Positions 12,363 to 24,150 are shown, counted from the first letter of the stretch. The stretch: DNA of 64,000 nt from Raphanus sativus (GCF_000801105.2 NC_079516.1:19126998-19190997); one strand, 5' to 3'. Numbers and translations are program-made. Notes: generated from the letters alone by a model not told the origin.

Positions 12363-13340
12363 GGACAAGACTTGGGTTCACCCCTTGGAGTGAACCTTTA
12401 TATTCACCACTTGATTTATGACCAATCAATGTGACATGTGGATAATTAAATAAAAAATATTAAATATATTTAAAAATAGCTAAAAAAGAATAATGTCAAT
12501 TCTAAACCCTAAATCTTAATTTCTATGCCTTAAAAATTAATTCTTAAATCTAAATTCTATACCCTAAACTCAAATTCTAAACCCTAAGCTCAAATCCTAA
12601 ACCCTAAACCCAAATCCTAGACCTTAAACCCAAACTGTAAACCTTAAATCTAAACCCTAGATCCAAATGCTATACCCTAAACCCAAACCGTATACCTTAA
12701 AACCAAATTCTAAACCCTAAACCCAAATCCTAGACCTTAAACCCAAACTGTAAACCTTAAACCTAAACCTTAGATCCAAATGCTATACCCTAAACCCATA
12801 CCGTATACCCCAAAATCAAATTCAAAATCCTAAACCCTATGAGTTTACGGTTTGGATTTAGGGTTTAGGATTTGGGTTTAGAGTATACGGTTTGGGTTTA
12901 GGGTCTATGATTTGGGTTTAGGGTATAGAGTTTAGATTTAAGGTTTACTGTTTGGGTTTAGGATTTAAAATTTGAGTTTAGAGTATGCGGTTTGGATTTA
13001 GGGTATAGCATTTGGATATAGAATTTGGGTTTAGGGTATAGGATTTGGGTTTAGGGTATAGGATTTGGGTTTAGCATATACAGTTTGAGTTTAGGGTATA
13101 TGATTTGGGTTTAGGGTATAGAGTTTGGATTTATGAATTAATTTTTAGGGGTTAGAATTAAGATTTATAATTTAAAATTGGTATTATTCTCTTTTTAGCT
13201 ATTTTTAAATATATTTAATATTTTTATTTAATTATCTACATGTCATATTGATTGGTCATAAATCAAGTGGTGAATATAATGGTTCACCCGAGGGGGTGAA
13301 TATAAAGGTTCACCCGAGGGAATGAACTCAAGTCTTGTCC
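12363..13340. mobile_element. MULE-like foldback element with telomere-like core (978 bp)
   Basis: Second, related element 205 bp downstream. Its ends are GGACAAGACTTGGGTTCA and the complement TGAACTCAAGTCTTGTCC. It is flanked by a perfect 9-bp duplication AATAAACTC (12354-12362 and 13341-13349), and the site is empty in the other units (about 5351). Its inverted repeats run about 130 bp. The right arm carries an extra copy of a ~35-bp piece (GGTGAATATAA..GGTTCACCCGAGGG). The core is again CCCTAAA-like in the left half and TTTAGGG-like in the right half. Its termini resemble those of the 11333 element (CTTGGGTTCA), so both belong to one family. Confidence 0.85.
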
Positions 13341-14550
13341 AATAAACTCCCAACAAGGGATCATATACGGTAGTGGGATAAACCTCAATCGTGTCAGCTA
13401 TGTAGAGAATCATAGAAGAGCCAAGATTATTTGCTTGGGTCCCGACTCAACTCGGACTGGACACATACTACAACCTTTGTTTTGTGTAACAGACTCACCA
13501 AACTCTGCACATTTCATGGAGACAATATCTTTTAATTTTTATTCCAACTTTGTTGATCAGAGCGACGAATGCACAATTTATTATATGGTTTTGTAATTTC
13601 TATTTGGTTTTGTGTCAGCTAATTAGAGATGCACGTGAATATTTTCTCCTTTAATACTGCACAAATTTAACCTTAGCGAATAAATTTTATTTTCTTTGGT
13701 ATTCAGTTATACCAGTCGCAAAAGAATCATAAGAAAATCTGGTTCAACGAAAGATTAACAAATCCCGTAAACTTTAGAAACAAACTTAAAAAATACTTAA
13801 CAAATTGCCGATATATAATGAAAAATTGTTTATCTAAATAATAATAAAAGCTCTATGTAATAAATGGTACATTTACATAATATTCTTAACAAAACATCGA
13901 ATGTTCTATGTAATAAAATGTTCATCTAATAAATTAGAGACCTAGCTGAAATGTTTATGTTCATCTAAACAGCCAATTTTAATGTTTGTTATTAATTTTA
14001 GATTGTTTCTCTATATGAATTTCAGCAGTATTTTTGGTGTCATATAAACAACCAGCATTTCATTTTCTTTATTTTTATTTTTAAGTTCAGTCTGAAAATA
14101 AAAAAACTATATAAACGGTTATATATTTTTATTGTGTAGTTATCTAGATTTGATTAATAACTAAATAATTCATGTTATAATAGAGAATGATGATCATGTA
14201 CATTCACTTCAAAATAAAATGAAGTTTTAGATCATTATATCCATCTGTTGTGTTACTTGCAAGTCAGTATCTTTTTCGTTAAACATCCAACAAATAAAAA
14301 TTACGAAAAGTAAACAATCCAAACCAACCTTATAATAAAAAATTCATAAGGAGCAAGCAAAATAATTTTTACAGCAAATATAACCCTTTTACAATCAAAC
14401 ATCCACCTAATCAATAGTTTAAATCATAAATCATTTATCACCAATATCAATTTCATTCAATTGAAACACACCAACTAACAAATTATAAAAACAACTATAC
14501 AAACCATAATAACTTAAAAATCAAATTCCGCCCGTAGGGCGGGTCTGCCC

Positions 14551-14582
<32 letters not shown>

Positions 14583-15234
14583 TCATCCAACTACAGCTTA
14601 TCACAAGGAATAATGTAAGGCCAAATCAATTCCTGGTGTATAATCAAAATATAAAACATTTGTTAATTAACAAACTAAATATGTATTATAATTTTTCTTT
14701 TTTAAAAAGCAATAAACTCTTTCCAATATAGCATGGTCTATTAGTGAAACGTAACTAATATATTTTTTAGATACAATACAAAAGATGTAATAAACATATA
14801 CTATAACTATTTTAACTATTTTAAAATTTACATTCTGCCCGTAGGACATGCCAGTCCTATTTTTTTATAATTAAATGTTTGACTGCAATAAATATATTAT
14901 TTCCATTTAGTATTTATAATATATATTTGATTTTTTCCTGTATTTATTATAAAAATATTTATATTTAATTATATTATAAAATTAGATATTACTATAATAT
15001 GATATATATTTTGGATGAAAAATATTTAATAAATTTATTATTTTAACTAAATTATGTTGATTGTTTTTCATTTACGTTATAGAATATGAAATGATCTTTA
15101 TATATTTTACAAATCATATTATATATATTTAAATTAATAAAATACACACTAAATAGTCTGATATAATAATTATCATCAAAAAGATATTTTTCATATTTAT
15201 GCGCATACATGTTTATTTTGATTATATATTGACT

Positions 15235-15702
15235 ATAACCAGTAGACGTCTGATACTTTAACAAGCCAATAAACCTGTTATTTATAGTTTCTTCTAAATT
15301 TCAAAAAAAAAATTATTCATTGACTCAAATCCTTAATTAATCGTTTTTAGCATTACAGAGAAAATCTCTTATTTTTGAATGTAATCAGCATGAAGATCTA
15401 TATCTATATACAACTAAATTATTATGATTACAAAATAAAACATTGTGATTTACATGTATCATCATTAAAATTAAAATATGATTAAATAATGACATAAATC
15501 TTCATTTTGAATACATTCTTTTTCTTTAACGCTGTTTGAATACATTCTTTAGATATTATATTCTTAAATAAGATATTTTCTACATAATGCTCATTAAAGA
15601 TTTGAGTCAATGAATAAAATATATACTGAATTCTGAATTTAGAAGAGACTGTAAATACCAGGTCTATTGGTTTGTTAAGTATCAGAAGTCTATTGGTTAT
15701 AA
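15235..15702. repeat. Inverted repeat: duplicated DEFL promoter, unit 3
   Basis: Same arrangement as in unit 2: the segment ending just before the DEFL start is found inverted about 320 bp upstream. The arm with the complement of the TATA region lies near 15280. Confidence 0.7.
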
Positions 15703-15714
15703 CCACAATTAAGA

Positions 15715-16118
15715 ATGGCATCAAATATCACATTCTTCTTGCTCCTTGCACTTGTTATCTCTTGTAAGTCTCTCTAATCTCTCTAGCAAACCTTTTCCTA
15801 AGCGTATTTTGATTTGAAATTTACGAATGAAATATTTGTTTCTGATTCTTTTTTTGGTATCAATGTGCTTAATTAGGTGCAACAATGGTGAGTGGACAGC
15901 AGCATTGCACAACAACTACAGATTGCACAAGTATTTTACTATGCAAGATTTGGGAGACAGAGCAATGCGTAGACAATCAATGCAAATGTGCTCCGAAACC
16001 TGAAGGGAGTAGTATGCCGTGCTGGAAGACACGAGATTGCGATGTAACAATGTGTGGTGTGGGATATTATAACAAGTGTGTAGATGGCTTCTGCACTTGT
16101 ACTCATCATATTTCTTGA
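15715..16118 (+). CDS. Two-module defensin-like (DEFL) secreted peptide, unit 3; exons 15715-15763, 15877-16118
   Basis: Second full DEFL copy, 96 aa, with the same signal peptide, phase-1 intron and 12 cysteines in two six-Cys modules. Against the unit 2 copy it has Asn-to-Ser before ILLCK, Glu-to-Asp in the VENQ loop and Leu-to-Pro just before the first Cys of module 2, plus four silent changes; exon 1 is identical. The TATA region reads TGTAAATA (15650-15657) where the unit 2 copy has TATAAATA, so promoter strength may differ. Like the unit 2 copy it is an intact open gene next to decayed transposon sequence. The function is unknown; family knowledge points to an extracellular defence or signalling peptide. 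Confidence 0.88.
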
Positions 16119-16256
16119 TTTTACTATCGTGGGAAGATATTCTCATTGATATTAGTCACATGTATTCAGAAAGAGTTATGTGTATGTTTAAGAATATAGA
16201 CTGAATAAATTATTGGTTTAGATGAAGGATTTCTCACACAAAAAGTTATCTGATAT

Positions 16257-16510
16257 CACTACAAGGAAAAGGCCACATCACCGACGGACACAATTCTCGT
16301 AAGTTTGTCGGAGTGGACAGTTTTTGATGAAGTTCCTAGAAATAGCAAGTCATCGGAAAACTGGATATGTCATCAAATCCTCGAAAAGTTACCGATGGAT
16401 AATCTTCTTGGTAGATTGTCGGTATCATTTGTCAGGGTATTTTCCGAGATCAAATTTCTGATGAAGCTTATTATAAAAGAACATGGTACTATGTAGAAAT
16501 TACACACTCT
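16257..16510 (+). mobile_element. CACTA-type transposon end, truncated, unit 3
   Basis: Copy of the unit 2 element: CACTACAAGGAAAAGGCC followed by CCGACGGACA and GTCGGAGTGGA subterminal motifs. These are closer to regular repeats than in unit 2, so this copy is less decayed. No opposite terminus was found. Confidence 0.55.
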
Positions 16511-16879
16511 ATTTTTCTTTACAAAAACAGAGTATGGAAAAAATGGTAACAGAAACCAAACAACATAATCTTTCATTACACCCATTAAAACAAAAAACTA
16601 ACTATGCACACAGATCACAGATGTGATAGACTTCTAAGATGATATCAATTCGTTTTAACTACTCACACCTAGGCGATATACAGACGAGTGACTCTCTTGA
16701 TTGATATAGCTTGACTGAATTAGACTATACTCGTTCTTTACCAGTTGTTACAATATTCAGCAAATACTTGGTTGAAAAAGAGAGACCAGTCACACAAAAA
16801 CTTGAGAAGAAATGAATTTTGAATGGTAAACGCGTGTGGCTTACATTTTTTATATAGTAGAATTTACTGATAAGCATGT

Positions 16880-17836
16880 TCATGTTACTAGTGGCGAAGA
16901 GAATGTCAGAAATCAAGAAGATCAAGGAGATGCTTGGTAAAGAGTTTGACATGAAGGATCTCGGGACAACAAAGAGGATTCTCGGTATGGATATAGAAAG
17001 AGACAGAGCAGGTGGAGTTCTAAAGCTGTCTCAGTCAAGATATGTAAAGAAGATCATGCAAGTGTTTAGAATGGGTGAGATCAACCCCCATTGGAGCTCA
17101 ATTCAAATTGATAGCTATGAAAGAAGGAGAGCAGGGTTTCGCAGGGTCAGATGATGAAGTTCCATACGCAAACGCAGTGGGCAGTGTTATGTATGCCATG
17201 GTAAGCACAAGACCTGATCTTGCATTTGGTGTGGGTCTTGTGATCCGGTTCATGAGCAATCCGAGCAAGGAGCATTGGGCAGCGGTTCAACGGACTCTGA
17301 GGTATCTGATGGGGACTCAAGGTGTAGATCTAGTGTTCAAGAAAAATTCAGAGAAGTTCAGTGTTGAGGTTATTAAGACATTGGAGGTGATCATGATCGC
17401 AGAAGATCTACAACAGAGTTTTTGTTCAGAGTTGGAGGCAACACAGTGAGTTGGAAGTCAGGACTTCAGAAGGTTTTGGCATTGTCAAAGACGGAGGCAG
17501 AGTACATATCATTGGTGGAAGCTATTAAGGAGGGTATGTGGTTAAGAGGTCTAACAGAGGAACTGGGATATGCTCAATAAGAAGTGATTCTTGGTTGTGA
17601 CTCACAAAGCGGGATATGCTTAGCGAAGAATAATGTCTTTCACAACAGAATGAAGCATGTGGCAGTCTCGGAGCATGTGGCATTGAAGATGAGATTGTGA
17701 GAGATATGATAGAAGCTAGAGAGTTTGTGATACAAAAGGTACACACGTCTAAGAATCCAGCAGACATGTTGACTAAGGTTATTCCAAGTAACAAGTTGAG
17801 CAGGCACTTGTGGATCTCGGAGTAGCTATGTGCTAA
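16880..17836 (+). pseudogene. Ty1/copia pol 3' remnant, unit 3
   Basis: Same RT-end plus RNase H segment. This copy lacks about 10 bases (TGCAAAGTTA in the other units) near 17078, which shifts the frame, and has further frame breaks before the RNase H end, where the Tyr codon TAC is still intact at about 17502. It ends with the pol tail and stop around 17833. Confidence 0.85.
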
Positions 17837-17896
17837 GTGCATAGCTACGCTTGACAGTATAAGGGATGAACGTTCGTTGTTAACAAGGTGGAGAAT

Positions 17897-18415
17897 TGTT
17901 GAAATTGTGACATTCAACAACGGTTAAGTATTGAACCGGAGTTGGTTCACCAATGCTTGGTACGAAATTAGAGAATAACCGGGTGGTTATTGGAGTCGGC
18001 TCATTCCGCTGTAATGGTCTCCTCTATATAGCTGAGGAGAGAAGGAGTTCATCATCATCACGAGAAGAAGAGTGAGAAGCGATCAGCTAGAATCAGAAAG
18101 AGAAAGAAGAAGAAAGATCGAGAGCTTGTGTTGATTGTATGTCTCTTGGATTCATCTTTCTTGTACGATCTCTTGGAGGGATTGAGTAAAGTCGTTTTGC
18201 TTGTGCCGTCAAGCACTCAGATGTAAAGATCTCATATCGAGACTCAAACTGGGCAAACAATCTGTGCGTGTGTTTTCTCTCCTTTAAAGTTCTTGGTTGC
18301 AAACGAGAGCGTGAGAGGTGTGGGGTTAGACACAGTGAGAGTATATCATATCTAGGAATTGCAAGCTCAAGACTCAGATTAGGAAGAGAGGATCAATTCA
18401 TAAGAGAAAGATAAC
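17897..18415 (+). mobile_element. Copia 3' LTR, unit 3 (right edge approximate)
   Basis: PPT-like tract followed by TGTTGAAATTGTGAC, the same start as in unit 1, with a TATATAG motif near 18025. Confidence 0.6.
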
Positions 18416-18815
18416 TTCTCCGTTTGAATCATAAATGTTATTTGTTATTTTGAATATAGAGAAACATTATTTATTTCTATAAACATACAGTAAAATTAAT
18501 AACATTGATTTTAAAATACGAAACAAACAATATATAAAAAAAAAATTTAGGTACGAGTATTTAACATACAGAAAATGATCGAAAAGTGTTTGAGAATGTT
18601 AGGTATGAACAACCATTTTGATGGATTAGACGATTGTTAATTTGGTGATAATCGTTTAAGGTTTATAGTTGAGGTTTTAAGTTGATATTAGTTAACCTTA
18701 GAATTTTTTTTGTCAAAGTTAATTTTAGGAGTATAAATGTTTTTTTATCCTTCATTAAATGTGATGGTAAAAGTGGTCAGTGTAAACATGAAAAATGGTA
18801 CTATGAAAATAATAT

Positions 18816-19118
18816 TTTTGGCAATTTCCCTAACATAATAATTTTGAATAATAATGATTTGATAATAATTTTTGCATCCTCAATCCTTTTTGTTTAATTT
18901 ATATTATTAAATTTTTAAAACAATCTTATTAATTATATAATAAAAATTTTAGAATTTTTTCTTATTTGTTATGTTTTGAATTTTTTAAAATGACTATAAA
19001 TTACTAAAACGGTTAAAAGTCTTTAAATGAAAATTTTGTGAACATTGTTTTACTTTTTTTTTGTTATAAAGAGATACAAATGATCATATGAGTATGAAGT
19101 ATTATTTCATGGATATTC

Positions 19119-19155
<37 letters not shown>

Positions 19156-20141
19156 TTAAAATTAAAATATATGGCGTATAAAATATACAAATACGTTAAT
19201 TTCAAAATTTATATTGAAAATGTATCGATAAACTCGAGTGTCGAAGGCATAATATAAGTAACATAATCCACAAATTTGAGTTTGAGATTTTCTCTTAGTG
19301 CACATAGAAAATTAATGTGTATGTATATAAAATTAAAGGAAGAAGCATTGCCCTTGTGGAAATTATATTGTCAACTGATATACAAATATGCTTCGTATTA
19401 TTTTTATAAGCTATAAGCTTTTTAAAATGTTCAAATATGATATGAAATGATCAATAAGAATATGTCGAACTATAGTTTAGAATCTTTCTTTTAAATTTTA
19501 AATATTTATAGAATAAACTCCCAACAAGGGATCATATACGGTAGTGGGATCAACCTCAATCGTGTCTGCTATGTAGAGAATCATAGAAGAGCCAAGATTA
19601 TTTCTTGGGTCCCGACTCAACTCGGACTGGACACATACTACAACCTTTGTTTTGTGTAACAGACTCACCAAACTCTGCACATTTCATGTAGACAATATCT
19701 TTTAATTTTTATTCCAACTTTGTTGATCAGAGCGACGAATGCACAATTTATTATATGGTTTTGTAATTTCTATTTGGTTTTGTGTCAGCTAACTAGAGAT
19801 GCACGTGAATATTTTCTCCTTTAATACTTCACAAATTTAACCTTAGCTAATAAATTTATTTTCTTTGGTTTTCAGTTATACCAGTGGCAAAAGAATCATA
19901 AGAAAATCTGGTTCAAAGAAAGATTAACAAATCCCGTAGACAATCATGGATTAGACGATTGTTAATTTGGTGATAATCGTTTAAGGTTTATAGTGGAGGT
20001 TTTTAAGTTGATATTAGTTAACCTTAGAATTTTTTTTTTGTCAAAGTTAATCTTAGGAGTGTAAATATTTTTTTACTTTTCACTAAATGATATGGTAAAA
20101 GTGGTCAGTGTAAACATGAAAATGGTACTATGAAAATGATA
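18816..20141. repeat. Tandem array unit 4, internally deleted (1.3 kb)
   Basis: Starts like the other units and follows them to AACAAATCCCGTA at about 19938. It then jumps to GGATTAGACGATTG, which in full units lies near the right end (for example 4420). The DEFL gene, CACTA end, copia remnant and most of the noncoding part (about 4.9 kb) are missing. Confidence 0.85.
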
Positions 20142-20457
20142 TTTTTGGCAATTTCCCTAACATATATATGATAATTAATAATTTTAAATAATAAAGATTT
20201 GATAAATAATTTTTGCATCCTCAATCTTTTTTGTTTAATTTATATTATTAAATTTTTAAAACAATCATATTAATTATAAAATAAAAAAATTAGAACTTTT
20301 TCTTATTTGTTATATTTTGAATTTTTTAAAACGACTATAAATTACTAAAACGGTTAAAAGTCTAAAAATAAAAATTTTGTGAACATTGTTTTACTTTTTT
20401 TGTTATAAAGAGATACAAATGATCATATGAGTATGAAGTATTATTTAATGGATATTC

Positions 20458-20500
<43 letters not shown>

Positions 20501-20585
20501 TATTAATATCGTTAAAATTAAAATATATGGCATATAAAATATACAAATACGTTAATTTCAAAATTTATATTGAAAATGTATTGAA
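20142..20585. repeat. Tandem array unit 5, truncated; right edge of the array
   Basis: Matches the first ~440 bp of the unit up to GAAAATGTATTGA, where full units continue TAAACTCGAGTG but this one continues AACCTGAATATT. Sequence beyond about 20585 has no counterpart in the units, so the array ends here. Confidence 0.85.
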
Positions 20586-22131
20586 ACCTGAATATTTTAA
20601 CTTTGAACACTTTTCATATAAGATATTCTAAGTATACCATTATACAACAAGGCGATATAATATTTGATATTTACTAGTGTTAATTATTGGTGATTATTTC
20701 TTGGTAAAAGGGAATTGAAATATGTGCTTAATTTCAATTAATATTATTATATGAAGAATCTATTATAAATTCCTTATATGAAGAATCAATATAATTTGAG
20801 AAAGAAGTCTGTCAAACTTAATATGACATGATTTATAGTTAACATAGAAATACAATATATGAATGCAATCTATATATGCGGATGTCTCCAATGAATTTTA
20901 AAACCGTATTAAACTAACAAGGTAATAACTTTATAAGGTTTGGAATTCAGGATTTAGGGTTTAGAGTGTAGTATTTAGATTTTATGGTTATAATTTTGAA
21001 AAGCATATAAAAAACAAGGGTTGAAAATGTTTCTTTAGTAGTTTTAAAGATGAATAATGGTATAAAGTTGAAAATTCTCTTATATATTAATCTTAAAAAT
21101 AATTCCGTAACTTTTATTTAAAGAAATAATAGAGAATATTTCTAATGACTAATCAATTTGATAGTTAATGTAATAAAAATATAATATATATTTATATAGA
21201 GTAACATATTTTTCTAAAAATTCTAAAAATTATTTTGGTGATAACACATGACTATATTCAAAAGTTGCAATGCTCCTCAACTAAAATATATAAAGGATGT
21301 ACCTTGTTTTTTTTTTTTTTGCTTAAACTTTGGAGGATGTACCTTGTTGATCATTACATGCGATAGAACAGGCTATTCATCATGTTTGCATATAATGTAA
21401 GTAGTTGATTATATGTGATAGAATATATATATTATATAACGATGTAATCGATGTTAAAAAGAAATTAGCGTGTATCCATGCACAATACTTATCTATGTTT
21501 CTGCTCGTTAACGTACTAAACTCTGATATGAAACCAGAAATTTAAGATGACTGTTTACCTGTTTACATATTTGTGTTGAATCAATCAAAAATAATATCGG
21601 AAATATCCTTTTTTGTGCAAAATATCGGAAATATCCTAATTCTCAACTTATCTGACATAAATGGACGAGTTGTGAATAAAACGTTAGGCTTTATCATATA
21701 CATACCCAGTTTCATTTGGGCTAAACTCGTTAAATAAAATAGCACCCAGCAAATTGGTTTTAAGTAAATTAGGAAAAATGTTCTGAAACTTTCTATTTCC
21801 TTTTGCAGTTTGTGTGTCCCTGCTTTGAAAGAACCAAGTTTGCAGTTCGAAGCCAAGAACCCAGAGGAAAAACAACTAGTTCCATCAGCGCTCATCGAGT
21901 TTAAACCGATCCAAACTGACTCTCTTCTTCACTGGTCGCTTCAATGAACTCCTGGTGATCAGCAAACCACTCTAGTGATAATTTGAGTTCCTAAAAGATT
22001 TAGATTATTTTTCCATGATGATTGACTTATCATGTGTTTCTGATTAGACCACATTATATCCAAAATCTTGCTCTTGTACTAGAACCATACATGACATTTT
22101 AGTAACTTTATGTCTATAACTCAAAACAAAA
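20586..22131. other. AT-rich intergenic stretch
   Basis: No gene recognised. At 21813-21950 (plus strand) a CTTTTGCAG acceptor-like site precedes a short open stretch reading SLQFEAKNPEEKQLVPSALI, which could be an orphan 3' exon of a lost gene. I do not recognise it, and no upstream exons were found. Confidence 0.4.
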
Positions 22132-23370
22132 TCAGAAAACCATTGATTCAGCTTTTCCCTTCTTCCTATTTTTTCTTTTCTTGCTTCCGTTTATGTTAGT
22201 CTTCTTCTTCGGTTTCTCTTCCACCGGTGGCTGTTCACTCTGAAGGTGCTGAAAGATAGAACCAATTGGATCAGCTTGAAAAGCTGGATGGTCTAGAACC
22301 TTGTTCAATCTCTCCCCTTCCGACAATCTACACACATACATATATACGCAACCCCGTTCAGATGAAAATCACAACAAAGGGACGTTTAGTTATAGTTGAA
22401 AATGTAAGACATACACGAGTTCTTGTCGCCTTTTGCAGTTCATCTTCAAGTCAGGTGCAGCATGAGCTGATTTCTGCAAAGCATTAGCCTCAGGGAGAAA
22501 CTCCGAGAGGGTGGAGAGATCATACGCCTTTAGTTTCTTTTGACGGCTCCGAGTTTTCTTCTTCTGTTCAAACCGTAATGATATTAATTTATTTATTAGC
22601 AAATCATAAGGAAACAAAAAAGTTCAAAGCTTTAAAACTTCACACTCAGTGTAGAAACATTCTAAAGGATCTAAACATTCAGACTCAGATTACATGACAA
22701 GACCAAGAACTAAACACTCGGACTCAGGTTGCAGTAGAGCAACATTCTTACAGATCTAAACATTCAGACTCAAATCGCCTAACAACACAAAGGACTAAAC
22801 ACTCGGATACAGTAAACATTCAGACCCAGATTACAGTATAGCAACATTTTTAAAGGATCTAAATATTCAGACTCAGATTGCAGTAACAACATCAAGAACT
22901 AAACATTCAGACACAGACTACAGTATAACAACATTCTTAAGGATCTAACAGAGTTTGCTACCTTCTGCAATGCAATGGGATAAACAAAGGAGATTTTTTT
23001 CAGTCAAGAATATAGAAAAGGGTGTTGATATACCTTGCCAATCTCCTTTTGAACAGACAAGGAAGTAAGGGTGTCTTTGACCTCTGCGTTAACAAACAAA
23101 GTCTTTAGATAGTTTTTTATCTAACAAAGACATAAACACACATCGCAATCTGATTTTCTTACAAGGATTTTTTTTTCGAAATCTATACAATTAAGGCTTA
23201 CTTGAGTAAAACTGAAGCTTCTTCTCGAACTTCTTATCAGATTTAGAACCTGTTTCCGATCTGAAAGCGAGAGAAAAAAGAAGTCATAAACTTTGCATCT
23301 GTAAATCAAACCCAAAAAAGAACAATATGAGCTCAGATGAAAAGCCAAACCCTTTGCTCGGTTTGCCCAT
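22132..23370 (-). CDS. SLX9-like ribosome biogenesis protein, five exons
   Basis: Minus-strand model: 23370-23351, 23260-23202, 23083-23034, 22563-22415, 22327-22132, 157 aa. All junctions are GT-AG and the phases agree. The protein begins MGKPSKGSETGSKSDKKFEK, continues LQFYSKVKDTLTSLSVQKEI, a basic patch (KKKTRSRQKKLKAYDLSTL, SEFLPEAN), then RLNKVLDHPAFQADPIGSIF and a lysine-rich tail. The central LQFY..KVKDTL..S..K and the closing LNKVL.HPAFQADP...I..HL blocks fit the SLX9/FAM207 family, small nucleolar proteins in 40S subunit maturation and export. The basic N- and C-terminal parts suit RNA binding and nucleolar location. Intron 3 is long (470 bp) and carries a degenerate minisatellite. 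The 20-nt first exon is unusual but gives a clean frame. Family assignment is from memory of the motif, not a search. Confidence 0.72.
22620..22955. repeat. Degenerate minisatellite inside SLX9-like intron 3
   Basis: At least six imperfect copies of a module containing CTAAACATTCAGACTCAGATT, several joined by AGCAACATTCTTA..GGAT, with spacing mostly 40-75 bp. It lies wholly inside the 470-bp intron. Confidence 0.75.
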
Positions 23371-23686
23371 CCTGAAAAGATCTAAGTCTCTTGTCTGTTC
23401 AACGACTTCGAGCTCGGGTTTAGTGGTGAAGGCTGATCGACTTAAGTTTTAGGGTTTTAGATGAACAGAGAGAGTGGATTTTTTTAAAAGAAAACATACA
23501 AGTTCGGATCTAATGACCCGACCCGGATAGTGGAATTTATCGTAACAGGATTATTGGGGCCTATCCAGACTTTATCTTCAAGCCCAATTCATGATCCCAA
23601 AGCGAAAAAACACAACCATATGTTAAATATTCAATATGCACATGCTAAATCTATTGATTCTATTCTATAAAGAATAATAATAAAAA

Positions 23687-23718
23687 CTAGATTTTGACCC
23701 GCCCTTTAAAGGGCGGGT
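23687..23718 (-). mobile_element. Helitron 3' terminus (minus strand)
   Basis: Read on the minus strand, a perfect 11-bp-arm palindrome ACCCGCCCTTT/AAAGGGCGGGT (23697-23718) is followed by CAAAATCTAG and then T, the classic Helitron end (hairpin, then CTAG, inserted before T). The 5' end was not located. A decayed relative lacking CTAG lies at about 30590-30615. Confidence 0.7.
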
Positions 23719-23871
23719 ATATTTTTTGTTTTAATTTAATTTTCATATTTGTGTGTTTTTGTGATTAAATATTTATTTTTATATTTGTAATCATATTTTT
23801 GTATAAATATTAATCAAAATATATTTTATTAAATAATAGAAATTTAAAAATTGATCCGGTATATGCTCTGT

Positions 23872-24150
23872 TAGGGCTGGGTTGACGGTCGAACCCGCTA
23901 ACCCGCGGGTTTTAGTTTTATTTTAGTCAAAAAATATGACCCACACAACCCGCAAACAAATAATTTTTACTGGAACCCTCCCATTTAATTTGGCAGATGG
24001 GGTATACGCTTTTTTAGGGCTGGTTGCCGGTCGAACCCGCGAACCCGCGGATTTCAGTTTTGTTTTGGTCAAAAATATGACATGCATAACCCGCAAACAA
24101 ATAATTTGTACTGGCACCCGCCCATTAAATTTGGCAGTTATCAGCGGGTT
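23872..24150. repeat. Two-copy tandem repeat (~143 bp period)
   Basis: TTAGGGCTGG..CGGTCGAACCCGC..ACCCGCGG..AATATGAC..ACCCGCAAACAAATAATTT occurs at 23872 and again at 24014, both followed by a CCATT(T/A)AATTTGGCAG segment. It is GC-rich compared with the surroundings and is probably internal sequence of a transposon. Confidence 0.75.

Larger units (their letters stand above)
10821..18815. repeat. Tandem array unit 3 (complete, 8.0 kb with two insertions)
   Basis: Co-linear with unit 2 except for two foldback elements at 11333-12148 and 12363-13340, each flanked by a 9-bp target duplication. Removing both with one target copy each gives about 6.18 kb, the same as unit 2. Confidence 0.92.

Noticed and set aside
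11520..13140. Telomere-like CCCTAAA/TTTAGGG tracts as a possible chromosome end or fusion point
   Set aside because: Both tracts lie inside mobile elements with 9-bp target duplications and empty sites in sister units.
7707..16118. DEFL genes as S-locus SCR pollen ligands
   Set aside because: SCR has one 8-Cys domain; here there are two 6-Cys modules and no receptor kinase or S-locus glycoprotein gene in the window.
1..20585. The array as a CRISPR-like or satellite array
   Set aside because: Units are 6-8 kb with genes and transposons, in plant DNA; there are no short regular repeats with spacers.
21581..21895. Minus frame of 104 codons
   Set aside because: No conserved features; the plus strand of the same stretch looks more like an exon relic.
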